A stretch of 64,000 bases of DNA, taken from positions 36,905,896 to 36,969,895 of the forward strand of contig NC_067206.1 of the NCBI RefSeq assembly GCF_026262505.1, written 5' to 3'. Numbering within the stretch: position 1 is the first letter of the stretch; every line of letters starts with the position of its first letter. Origin of the DNA: Trichomonas vaginalis G3 (Eukaryota; Parabasalia; Trichomonadida; Trichomonadidae). The position numbers and the translations under genes are program-made. The notes under the pieces were generated by a model, which was given only the letters and a program-made list of their open reading frames with translations, ran no database searches and was not told the origin of the DNA. Shown here in pieces: positions 19,307-29,222 of this stretch.

Positions 19307-22300
19307 CTATTGAGATTGAACTAGAGACAACCCATAATCTTTGAGAGTGTTTGATGCAAGAATATTTTCGTTTCTATCAAACTCGTCAAGGCGAATAATG
19401 TCGTGCGTTGCCTTTAGAATTCCATCTTTTATTAGAGAAGATTCGTTAATAATCTTTGTGTATCTTTGGAATAATTTGTTGACTTTTGGCAAACAATGGG
19501 CGTTATAATCATTCATCGAGTAAGAATAAACAGATTGTGCACATCCGCATAGTGATCTTGATGCACTAATTCCTCCTTTCGTGTGCAAAGCCAATGAAAA
19601 TCTGCAAAATTCAGCCAATTGTGCTGGAATTGCTTGGAAACTAGAATTTAATGATATAACTAAAGAAGAAAATGGTGGGGATGGACTTCTGAGGCATAAT
19701 CCTTTCTTTAAACAGCCGAATATCTCATCTTCGGTGTTCAATTTATCTGTTTCTTGTTTTGCCAAAGTTTGTTTGAATTCGGAATTTTCAAAAAGTGACA
19801 AAATTTGATATGAATGAGAATCTCTTGATAAACAAAGGATTGAAGCTGTTCTTGAGACAATACTAGAGATCAATTGTCTATCATGCGAAGAAGTCAAGTG
19901 TTTCGAGCACAGCTGAACGAAAACAGATAATCCTTTGTGTCCTGGTAATCCGTAAAAAGAGAAAAATGTTAAAATTAAATCTGACAAATTTTGTGACGGT
20001 TTGGAAATAAATAAACGGAAAATTAAGTTACTTCCTTCTTCAGAGAATAAGCTTGCATACTTTGTAGCCCATAAAGGCCAGAAATTAACCTTAGTTGCCT
20101 TGTCAGAAAATGAGAAATTTTTCTCGTAAAAAACCGAAAAATCAGGTTTGATTTCCAAAATACTCGAAATCTTCAAAATGAAATGAATCAGTAATGGTTG
20201 ATCCTGACAGTTTTCGAGTAGTTTGTCATTAAGTTCTTTTCCAAACTGGTCATCAGGAAATGCCAAACTACTTTGCAACAAAAATAAACAATCTTCTGCA
20301 TCAAAAATACTTTCATCGTCATCATTGTCAGTTTTGACATCATTTCCAATTCTTTTTTCAAGAATCATTGTCAATACACTAATTACATAAAAGGATGACG
20401 CAACAGACTTCGATTCTTTGAATGTCTTGCTGAGAATTGAAGTGATTTTGAATAAAATTTTGTCAGAAATGAAGTCACAAATTCCTTGTAAAGTTTGTAA
20501 AAAGAATATTGTTAATTTTTCTCTTCCTTCCAAACAAGACATCGCAATGTGTCCTGCCAAACTTATGCTATCACTATCTGTTAGTCCTTTGAACTGCACA
20601 CAGTTGAAAAGTATCTTTTGGCAGCTTGCAAAATCTTTTTCTTTGTTTTCAACACTTTTTCTAAAAACTGACAACAAAAATCTAAAATTATAAAAAGAAA
20701 AAACAATGGAAGCAAAGTTTTGTGAAACAGCCGTCAACTGCTGTAAACACCTTGAACATATAGTTTGAGATGTTTCCAGCCACAATTCAAGATTAAACAC
20801 TACACGACATAAGAAATTAACATCTTTTGTTGATTCATAAATATCAGAACAACAACTAAAAACTCTAAATGGTAAAATTTTTGCAGATTGCGATAAATAA
20901 GATGAAAAACAACGAATTAATTCCTGAGAATTCTTGAAATCGGAGAACCTAAGAATATCAAGTAATCTAACAATGAATTCTCCATTTCTTTTCTCAGACA
21001 AACTGAATAATTTGAGTAAGCAATCACTCAAAAATTTCTTTGATCTGACAACACTTAAAACACTTTCTTTGTCTTCAATTTCTTCGATATTTGACAAAGG
21101 AATTAAATCTCCATTCATTGATTCAGGTCTTGAATACATTTCAACCATTTCCTGCTTGATTTGTTTCGAGTATTGTACTAATCTAAACGGTCCAAGTTTG
21201 CACAAAGTATTTGCAATAATTTTTGACTTTTTCGTGTTGAGTTTTCTCATTCCTCCGATTCTTACATTTGAACTTCCTTTTGATATTGCATCTCTCACGA
21301 GAAAAGCAAGAGATTTCTCAGCATTTATTGAGAAACCTATCTGTGCATTTTCATCTCCTCTTGGTCTAACAGACAAAGTAATTAATGTCCATTGATTTGA
21401 AGGGAAATTTGGACATAAAACAATTGATGAACTTGAAGTTCCAAATCTCGAAAAGAGAATCGCGTGAAGAGAAGTTCCACTCAAGAAGCAAGAAATTCCA
21501 TCTCCATAACCTTCAGAAAATATCAAAGAGAAAATAGTACATTGCGAGCAAGAAACTTCCGAATAAACTTTGTCAAAGAAAACCCAGCAAGAAAATGAAA
21601 AACCACATGAAAAATCTGTTGTCAAATCGAATGTCAAAGCTTTGCTTTCTTTGCAAAAGATGTGAGTTATTTTAGAAATCCTTTGTTTTTCACATAATGT
21701 CATTGTTATCAAATTCAACAACTGATCTCCGTATTTGCTTTCCGCTGTCATATTTATTTCAGTTACTTTCTGCAATGTCTCGAAATTGCATCCGAAATTC
21801 ATTATATGACTTAACATAGGAAAAATCAGATCATCAACAAAATCTTCTCCAAAATCAATCTTAAATGAGTTATCGTCAAATTGTAAAGTGTCACCTTTTT
21901 GGAAAACTTTAATTACTTCTAAAAGAAATAGATCAAGTCTTCCTTTATGGAACTGATAACAATTTGTGGATGAATAATCGCACAAATTTTTGTAAAATGT
22001 CAAAGAATTTTTCAAAGATTCTCCAATTAATAAAACTGGCAAAATAAAAGAAGGTTCTTCAATTAAAATCAAACCTTTTTGAGAAACATTCTTACGACTT
22101 AATAATAAACAATGACTTGCAACATTCATAGAAATATCATTATCACTCTTTGATGAATCTCTGATTCTTTGACACAACAAATATTTCTCTGAAAGTTTAA
22201 GCTCAATTAAATCACTAATAATAAATGTAATTAAAAGACTTAAACTTCCGAAAGAATCAGGAAAAGTAACATAATGGTTATAAACATATTGCGATACCTT

Positions 22301-24172
22301 CTTATATGATTCTAAATAAGTTGGCCTTGAACTTAAATTGTCATTGATTTGTTCAAATAAAAGTGACATTATTTTGAAAGGAAAATTCTTCTTTTCAATA
22401 ATTTGAGGCAAACTGTCAGCCAAATAGGATCCATCGAATAAATGGTTTCTAAATGCTGTCAAAATGTTTGTTTGACAGTTTTCTGACAAAAGGTGACACA
22501 ATAAAATAAACAAGAACTCTGAAGAAGAGAAAAATATTTCACTCTTCAAAGGTAACATAGATATTAAAATATCAAATAAATTAGACCATATTTTTTGTAA
22601 ATTTGGATGACATATATATGACATTGTCACTTTTTGTAAAGTCCTGCCACATAAATCCGCAAACTTTTTTGTTATTGTATTTTCTATTATTGTCTTCTCG
22701 TTGTTTGTTATGAAATGCAATGAAATATGCAAAATCTCAATTATTAGATAAAAAGTGTCTTCAAATAGTGACAAAATGGTTATGAACAAATGAGGAAAAT
22801 GGTTAATTAATGTATAAATGAAATAGCTTCTTATTTCAAATATATTTTTTGCCAATTTTTCGTCTGTTTTGAAGTAAATCGACAAATCTTCTGAAAATAA
22901 AAACGTATTTTTTGCCAAGTAAACTAAAAATGCGTCAAATTTGTCATTTTTGAGGTCAAATTCACAGACAGAACTTGAAAGACATAAAATAAATGAATAA
23001 AAAACAAGATTTTCTGTTATATTCGTTTTGCTATAGATTTTTTGATAGTTTTCCATCAATGCTTGCAAATATTCTTCTTTCATTTCTATTGTTGTGGCAG
23101 AAATTAATGGTCTTAACACTCCTAAACATTCTAAACATATTTCTGATAGATATTTCTCTTCAATTGATTCAGTTGTGACACTGACATTGATGTTCTCGTT
23201 GTCTTCATTAACAATCAAATTCAATGACTTAAATTTTTCATAAAAATCATCGTCGTTTTCTGAAAAAGTGACATCGAATTTCGTTTCCTCACAATTTTTC
23301 GGAATTCTTTCGAGATTTTCTTCTTTTTGAGTAAAGAAAATGTCAAGAGTCAATTTCGCTAGTTTAGAAACAATTAAATTGATTTTGGTGATGTCAAATT
23401 TTTCTTTGTTTGTTTTGTAAACATCACAAATTGTTGAAAAAATTAAATTGACATCTCCGTCGGTTGGAGAAATGTAATTTTCAATAATTTCCAACAAAAA
23501 GTTGTAATTTATATCAGAACTTATAGAGTTTTGTATAAAAAACATTGTGAATGATGAAAGAGAAGATATTGAAGTTCTCGCTCCAGAATATAACGATGAA
23601 TTGAGTAACGAACATATGATTTCATAGAATATCGGATGTTCTGTAGTATGACTAATGTTTTTGCGTATAATATTGCATACAATTGTGATGTCATCTGTTG
23701 TAATGCATTCTAAATGGTTTTTATCAATAAATTTCGTAATAAGTGAAAACACGCAGAGCAAATCTGTTGAAAATTGTAGCTTGAGTAGTGTGCAGAGAGG
23801 ACTGAAAATTAATGATGTATTTGGGTTAGTAGTAATATCGTTTTCTGGTAAATTTTGGCGGATAATTGATATGCAACAGCATAAAAATGCTAATTGCATA
23901 TCATCATTAATGTCTTGTTTCGTATCAATTAAACAACATTTCGAAACAACTTCGCTGTTGAATTGAAAATGATTTGAAATCGTAAGTATCGCATCGTATA
24001 ATGGCGTACCCAATAAAAGCATATTTGTTATCGTTAGAATACTTTTCGGATTAAATTGTGGAAACGAATATTGAACAGATTCCGATTTGGGTATTTGAAC
24101 AACTCGTTCAAGGAATGATTTGAGCCACGCCGCATAATATTCTGCCTGCTTTGTAGGCGTGGCTGTACTCAT
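19307..24172 (-). CDS. BEACH-family-like scaffold with ConA domain, lacking BEACH and WD40
   Basis: 1621 aa, start ATG at 24172. The N-terminal half is helical armadillo/HEAT-like (opening SYLSL-type helices, MLLLGTPLYDAILTISNHF). Residues about 830-1010 form a concanavalin A-like lectin domain (LTTDFSCGFSFSCWVFF, PSNQWTLITLSVRPRGDE, GPFRLVQYSKQI), the arrangement typical of neurobeachin/LYST-type proteins acting in membrane traffic. In those proteins PH-BEACH and WD40 domains follow. Here the frame ends about 600 residues after the ConA domain in helical sequence, and no BEACH-like sequence follows in any frame down to the glycine-rich fragment. Either the gene has lost its C-terminus or it is a BEACH-less paralog. 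The domain call is from pattern, not a search. Confidence 0.72.
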   Translation of the reverse strand: MSTATPTKQAEYYAAWLKSFLERVVQIPKSESVQYSFPQFNPKSILTITNMLLLGTPLYDAILTISNHFQFNSEVVSKCCLIDTKQDINDDMQLAFLCCCISIIRQNLPENDITTNPNTSLIFSPLCTLLKLQFSTDLLCVFSLITKFIDKNHLECITTDDITIVCNIIRKNISHTTEHPIFYEIICSLLNSSLYSGARTSISSLSSFTMFFIQNSISSDINYNFLLEIIENYISPTDGDVNLIFSTICDVYKTNKEKFDITKINLIVSKLAKLTLDIFFTQKEENLERIPKNCEETKFDVTFSENDDDFYEKFKSLNLIVNEDNENINVSVTTESIEEKYLSEICLECLGVLRPLISATTIEMKEEYLQALMENYQKIYSKTNITENLVFYSFILCLSSSVCEFDLKNDKFDAFLVYLAKNTFLFSEDLSIYFKTDEKLAKNIFEIRSYFIYTLINHFPHLFITILSLFEDTFYLIIEILHISLHFITNNEKTIIENTITKKFADLCGRTLQKVTMSYICHPNLQKIWSNLFDILISMLPLKSEIFFSSSEFLFILLCHLLSENCQTNILTAFRNHLFDGSYLADSLPQIIEKKNFPFKIMSLLFEQINDNLSSRPTYLESYKKVSQYVYNHYVTFPDSFGSLSLLITFIISDLIELKLSEKYLLCQRIRDSSKSDNDISMNVASHCLLLSRKNVSQKGLILIEEPSFILPVLLIGESLKNSLTFYKNLCDYSSTNCYQFHKGRLDLFLLEVIKVFQKGDTLQFDDNSFKIDFGEDFVDDLIFPMLSHIMNFGCNFETLQKVTEINMTAESKYGDQLLNLITMTLCEKQRISKITHIFCKESKALTFDLTTDFSCGFSFSCWVFFDKVYSEVSCSQCTIFSLIFSEGYGDGISCFLSGTSLHAILFSRFGTSSSSIVLCPNFPSNQWTLITLSVRPRGDENAQIGFSINAEKSLAFLVRDAISKGSSNVRIGGMRKLNTKKSKIIANTLCKLGPFRLVQYSKQIKQEMVEMYSRPESMNGDLIPLSNIEEIEDKESVLSVVRSKKFLSDCLLKLFSLSEKRNGEFIVRLLDILRFSDFKNSQELIRCFSSYLSQSAKILPFRVFSCCSDIYESTKDVNFLCRVVFNLELWLETSQTICSRCLQQLTAVSQNFASIVFSFYNFRFLLSVFRKSVENKEKDFASCQKILFNCVQFKGLTDSDSISLAGHIAMSCLEGREKLTIFFLQTLQGICDFISDKILFKITSILSKTFKESKSVASSFYVISVLTMILEKRIGNDVKTDNDDDESIFDAEDCLFLLQSSLAFPDDQFGKELNDKLLENCQDQPLLIHFILKISSILEIKPDFSVFYEKNFSFSDKATKVNFWPLWATKYASLFSEEGSNLIFRLFISKPSQNLSDLILTFFSFYGLPGHKGLSVFVQLCSKHLTSSHDRQLISSIVSRTASILCLSRDSHSYQILSLFENSEFKQTLAKQETDKLNTEDEIFGCLKKGLCLRSPSPPFSSLVISLNSSFQAIPAQLAEFCRFSLALHTKGGISASRSLCGCAQSVYSYSMNDYNAHCLPKVNKLFQRYTKIINESSLIKDGILKATHDIIRLDEFDRNENILASNTLKDYGLSLVQSQ

Positions 24173-24611
24173 TTTATTTCTGATGAAACTTTTTTACATA
24201 AAATCCTTTGAATTTTCGATTCTTTTCGACATAAAAAGATTTCAAATCGCATGATTAGTATTAATCCATAATTTTGAATCTGTTTATTCAATTTCCATTT
24301 TGACACTTTTTGTGGCAATTTGGGGATCAAGTGAATTCAATATTTCTAGAATATTCATAAGAGAAAATACGATAGTTAGTATGGATAACATTTTTGTCTA
24401 TAATCGAGAATATATCCAAATCCTTCAGGATGCCCTAAAGACGATAGACCATCTTCAGAAAAAAAACTTTTTTTTATAAAATTTTGATGAAAGTTTTTAA
24501 CGATTTCAGGTTCAATGAAGAAATTTATCCAGTCAAGAATTGTTGCCAGATACATAATGAAGGCGTTCGAAAAGAAATAATAAGATATCTTGATGAAGAG
24601 CAGAATTTTTT

Positions 24612-24811
24612 TTAAGGGTGCACTTACCACTTTCTGACATTCTCTCAATTTTTTTGACACCTATGCTTTATATCCTAATTTTCTATGGTAAAAAAATTAA
24701 TATTTTTAGTCGGAAAAAAGTTACCTCATGTGACTGTTATACTTTTTTGCTATTAAAATAAAGATATGTTTATTATGAGAGCATATCAGAAAATGGTAAG
24801 TGCACCCTTAA
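24612..24811. mobile_element. TTAA-flanked MITE, 200 bp
   Basis: Ends TTAAGGGTGCACTTACCA and its inverse, with 26-bp inverted repeats and one mismatch. It interrupts the pseudogene exactly where the paralog (57784-57795) is continuous, so the insertion is directly visible. TTAA at both ends fits a TTAA target duplication with an element that begins GGGTGCAC. No ORF. A piggyBac-type mobiliser is possible because that group targets TTAA. Confidence 0.88.
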
Positions 24812-24946
24812 GAAAAAGAATCTTTCTTTAACGTCTGTTGAAGCCAATAAGATTGTATATGCAATCAATAGTAACTCTAATAAGCACAGACATATCGTTA
24901 TCATTCCTCAAGCTTCAAGAGTCCGTAGAGATCGAATATTATATTA

Positions 24947-25114
24947 TGAATAATTTGTTAAAATAACAGAAATAAATAAATAAATAAAAATTTATTCAAA
25001 TACTTACAACAAACTATGGATATATTAAGGTGTTTGAATTTGTGGGAACAAATTCTTATTGTATAATTCTGCTTTGTTTTCACCAATTAAACCTGGTGTG
25101 TAATTATTAAGTTG
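24947..25114 (+). repeat. Duplicated 3' end of Pmp-like gene
   Basis: About 168 bp nearly identical to 29158-29313: the downstream flank plus the last 30 or so codons (reverse strand) of the beta-helix membrane protein gene. The only clear length difference is an AT-rich run at 24972-24990. It replaces about 320 bp of the host gene. Confidence 0.88.
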
Positions 25115-25467
25115 CCGGATACAGGTAATTCAGAAGTTCAATATTACAGAATTAAAGATCACGATCAAGATCACTATGCTAAGTATTTACTCAAAAAAGT
25201 CACACTCAATGAAGATGGATCAATACCAAGTGTCTTTGAATGCTGTCTCAAATACCTGAAATCTTTTTATAATAAGAATCTCGAATCTGACGAGGTGCCA
25301 TTAATCAATCACCAAACGCAAGATTGACCTATATTGTTAAATTCCAGAAAACTAAATTTTTTTTATTCTTATAATATGAAATTTTTATTCTCTTAAGACT
25401 TCTATCTGACCAAGCGGTTAGTATTGGCCCACACATGAAGTTTTTTTCACTTCGAATTTTAAAAAAT

Positions 25468-26516
25468 TTAAGGGTGCACACGAGAGGATCATGTAAACTT
25501 CAGAATTTAGAACCTTATTTTTAGGCATTATCTTGGCTACCTATTTAGGCTCGAAAAGCAAAAAATATCAAAAAATACAACTTGAGTCCATTATGACCCT
25601 TTCATGGAGGTAGTTTTTATCCGCTAGTATTTTCCCTTTGAATCTCTTTACAATTCGAAATCAAATTCAAACCTCAGTAGAAGAAAGGAAGAATCGACTT
25701 ACTACGGTTGTAATACGAATAAATACATATATTTAATTATTTTTATTTACATAATAATTGTTTGAAGCTCATATTCCAACAAATTTTTAAATAAAAACAT
25801 TCAAATGTTGAAAATGTTCATATATTTTAATAGGTTTTTGGCACTTTATTGAGGAATTACTACATACATAGTCGAACTGAACTTGATATTTTGAAATTTA
25901 AATTATTTATCAAAATTAAAATTTAACTTGAAATTTATAATTATTTAGTCATATTTTGCATAATTCTAAGTAGATTTTGTAAAAAATCAAGAAAGAAAAA
26001 TTTTAACGTGCTTTATTTTTTCTTTTTTATAATAATACATATTATTATATAATTAACATATTCATAATGTTTCACCCTTTCAAAAATATAATCCTCCTCC
26101 TCTCAAATAAACGTACATACGGGTGGCCTCTTTTTTCAAAAAATTAAAATTTGAAATTTTGGGCTCAAATATTAGAGATTTTTTCAACCTTCAACGATAT
26201 ATGTTGTCTATATCAGACCTCCTTTCTTTTTGATACTTAACATTGTTCCTAAATCTTAGCCGTTAAGGCTGTTCTGAAAATATTTTTTTTTTGAAAAAAT
26301 TCGAAAAAAATTCTTAAAATTCAAAAATCCCTTAATTCCTGAGGATTTTGGAAAAAAGTTTTTACATGAACATGTGTATATTATATGAAGTATATTGATA
26401 AGGTAAAAATCAAATTTTATTGCATATTCATCGAGAAAATAAACTAACGAATCCCTCAAAATTGAGAGGGTAATCCTCCTCCTCTCAAATAAACGTACAT
26501 ACGGGTGCACCCTTAA
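25468..26516. mobile_element. Second TTAA/GGGTGCAC element, about 1.05 kb
   Basis: Both ends carry TTAAGGGTGCAC, the same 12 terminal bases as the 24612 MITE, but the interior is unrelated. A 37-bp block (TAATCCTCCTCCTCTCAAAT...) occurs at 26089-26125 and again at 26471-26507 next to the right end, suggesting a duplicated or nested terminus. No coding potential. It begins where the homology of the two pseudogene copies ends (about 25468). Confidence 0.75.
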
Positions 26517-27351
26517 TGATATACAGAAAGTATTATTCTAACATTTCATTGTATTTTATTACTTTCAATGTTATTTTTTTGAATAATCAAAAAGCAGTTC
26601 ATCAAGCTATTGTTTTGTTAACAAAAATACATACAAAAAATTAAATGTATGCGAATATTGTAGACTTCAGAAAATGATCTACTTTAAGTGGTTGTCTGCC
26701 ATTTTCTTGAGTTCATGCACAAACAACTCCATTTTTGAAAAATCCAAATATTTCAAAAAAAATGCATGAATTCAAAAGTTTAGATCACGTCTAGTCATTA
26801 CCCAATAATAATTTGGTATTTTAGTTTTTGAGATATTCATTTTATTATACGCATTATTCAGAAAATTAAATATATTTGTGAGTTAAAACGGAAGAGATAA
26901 TAAATATCTCCATATTAAGGAAAAGCAAATTTTAGTGAAAAAATCAAGTTTAGTATTTTGCGTTTATCTCGTTATGCGATGCATGTTTTCACGATCTGAC
27001 AGCAGAAATCGAATCAGCAGAGCCTGGAGAATCAGATTACGCGGGGAAAATAGGTTTTGAACGCTTAGATAGGGATGTAATGAGACTTTATGTGATGTGG
27101 TATATAAATATAGTTTTTGCGATAATATGTCATGAGATCAGAATATGAAGGGAGTATGTATGGGTTATTGTCACATGTTTATATGTGGGAATAGCTCAGT
27201 AGAGTCTGTAAAATAGTTCGGTACACGCCATAAGTTATATAAAGCACAAAAAATAAAAAAATAAATATTAATTAGGGAGAATTATATTTTAACTAATATA
27301 TTTAAATAGGATATTCTGTAAATGATAGTATATGACAAACAAGGTGGGATA
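26517..27351. other. Intergenic host DNA
   Basis: No convincing gene. A less AT-rich patch at 26990-27240 (contains AGCAGAGCCTGGAGAATCAG) has a broken protein-like frame but no recognisable family. Possibly an old gene or transposon remnant. Confidence 0.45.
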
Positions 27352-27580
27352 ACACACTTTTGTCGGTCAAAGTTTTGCAATCGTATTGTGAATGCAGAAG
27401 ATTGTTCCATTCTGGGAGACATGCAGAGGCAATGTCTCCCAGAATGAGACACTGCGACCGAAAAGAGTGCACAATACACTCTTGTCGGTCAAAGTTCCGC
27501 GTTCAAGTTATGAATGCGGAACATTGTTCCATTCTGGGCGACATGCAGAGGCAATGTCTCCCCACCTGAGACCGTCATAC
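27352..27580. repeat. Two 122-bp units with hairpins
   Basis: Units starting at TGTCGGTCAAAG (27361 and 27483) repeat at 122-bp spacing. The first holds a perfect hairpin 27408-27446, 15-bp arms CATTCTGGGAGACAT around a 9-base loop. In the second unit the left arm and loop are kept, but the right arm has diverged. Further short inverted repeats (TTCCGC/GCGGAA at about 27494-27522) lie inside. The short ORFs on both strands here are explained by the palindromes. No known RNA family recognised. Confidence 0.75.
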
Positions 27581-28560
27581 CAACACCAATTTATTTTATT
27601 CTTTAAATTGTCATACCATTCAATTTTTTTTCAATCTTAATCCACTTTTTCGATTCTTCTTTAATTCATTTTATCTTTCTCATAGAACATCGATTCCATT
27701 TACAGACATAAAATCACTAATCGGCTTTTTCAATACTCAAAATTCATATAAAATCTTTGTTATTTTTCTCTCAACGCTTATTTTATTAAATTTACATATT
27801 TTATCTCACATATCCATCTTCACATATATTGAATCTCAACACTCATCTATTAAAACAATATATTTTCGCTTAATCTCATATTATTCATTAAACAATCTTT
27901 CCTATTCTTATTTCTAGTTAACCTACCAATATATATATAGAATATATGCCCAATTACATATTCAGATACATTAAGCTCAAGAAATTCTTCTAATATTATT
28001 CTCCTATTCATCATAAAATCATATTTATTCTCACATCACAATTCTATCAGTTCTCCAATATCATATCATATTGGTAACATCACATATATCTCTTATAATA
28101 TCACTTAAATATGTATTTTTTTTATTAATTATATTTAATTAGTTCTACATTCTATTATTATAGAGGCTTGACAAACTCATCAATAGTTAAAATCAAAATC
28201 TATGCAGAACTTTGAATCTAATGAAAATTACATTTCGATATCTTTTTGCAAGCTTAATTTTTTGTATTATCTTAAAATACATTTAGGAATGTTATGTACG
28301 TATTGAATTCAAATTATAACGCAGTAATATGCAACTCATCTTGAGATTCACATTTCATTTTCACAATTATTGCATATATACATCAATAACATATTGTACT
28401 CATATAGCCACACGACTCTAAACTCAATGACATCAAATAATGCTTCTAATATTTAAAATAATTTTTGCATTTTTGATTCTCAGCTTAACTTCTATAAATG
28501 TCACCAAAACATTTCATTCCTACACAAGAAATATTATATTTAAATAAGCGTTTATTACCA
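27581..28560. other. G-poor, C/T/A-rich stretch
   Basis: About 1 kb in which the plus strand has very few G residues while C is common (for example 27590-28130). No ORF of note. The bias ends near 28560, where ordinary AT-rich DNA resumes. Cause unknown. Confidence 0.65.
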
Positions 28561-29222
28561 TTGTTACTCACATCATATTAATTCATTTTTGTAATTTTTT
28601 AAATAAATGACTGGAATCATAAACCCTATGTACCCATATCAACATGTTAAAATTTCAAAGTCTGAAACTTAGTATACATTGAGTTTCATGAAATCAGATA
28701 ATCTCGTAGATTTCTTAAATATTATATATTGCTGGCCAATAATGATGCAGCATGATTCTCCATCATATCAGCATTCTAAACATATCTTTATTTTGTCAAT
28801 TGGCATAAATTAAGAGTGCTTTTCAGGCGATAAATGGCATTTTAGATACCTGGGTAGGGGGTCATGAAAAAGTTGCAAAAGTCAAAAATTGAGGGTATGA
28901 GATAATTATAATAATATCTAATTCTATAAGGGTAAAAAGGAATATTTTAGAACAAGCATCATATATAAATAATGTTTGTAATCCAAATTTTTATTATTTT
29001 TATTTTTGGCAAATTGTTTTGTTGAAATCATATCGGACTTCATTTTTTTTTCCGCAACATGATGGTTTGCACTAGGATTGCTAATTGCACTGGATATCAA
29101 GATGTTTTTGGCAATTTGTAAAATTATATTAAGAATAATTTGTAAAATTATATTAAGAATAATTTGTTAAAATAACAGAAAAAAACATTTTATTCAAATA
29201 CTTACAACAAACTATGGATATA
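28561..29222. other. Intergenic host DNA downstream of the Pmp-like gene
   Basis: AT-rich. A tandem AATTTGTAAAATTATATTAA occurs twice at 29113-29160. The segment from 29158 on is the part that was copied into the pseudogene at 24947. Confidence 0.6.

Larger units (their letters stand above)
24480..25327 (+). pseudogene. Chimeric pseudogene, paralog of the 57667 gene
   Basis: The 5' part (about 24505-24935) matches the 57667 gene (NEEIYPVKNCCQIHNEGVRK; compare NEDLFPVKNHCRILNEDVRK). It is split by a 200-bp MITE at 24612-24811. The centre of the gene is missing. In its place stands a 168-bp copy of the 3' end of the Pmp-like gene (24947-25114, match 29158-29313). The 3' part resumes at 25115 with LPDTGNSEVQYYRIKDHDQD and runs to the TGA at 25325-25327. 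The last 200 bp and about 150 bp of downstream DNA are almost identical to 58330-58590. Family unknown and trichomonad-specific as far as I can tell. Confidence 0.82.

Noticed and set aside
25415-25455. tRNA-like text (GACCAAGCGGTTAGTATTGG) also at about 58540
   Set aside because: No acceptor stem, anticodon arm or proper T-loop could be formed; it is part of the shared pseudogene flank.
26990-27240. Possible gene remnant with RNA-like CTCAGTAGAG text
   Set aside because: No consistent frame and no cloverleaf; nothing that can be named.
27282-27640. Several overlapping short ORFs on both strands
   Set aside because: They arise from the palindromic 122-bp units, which give open frames on both strands.
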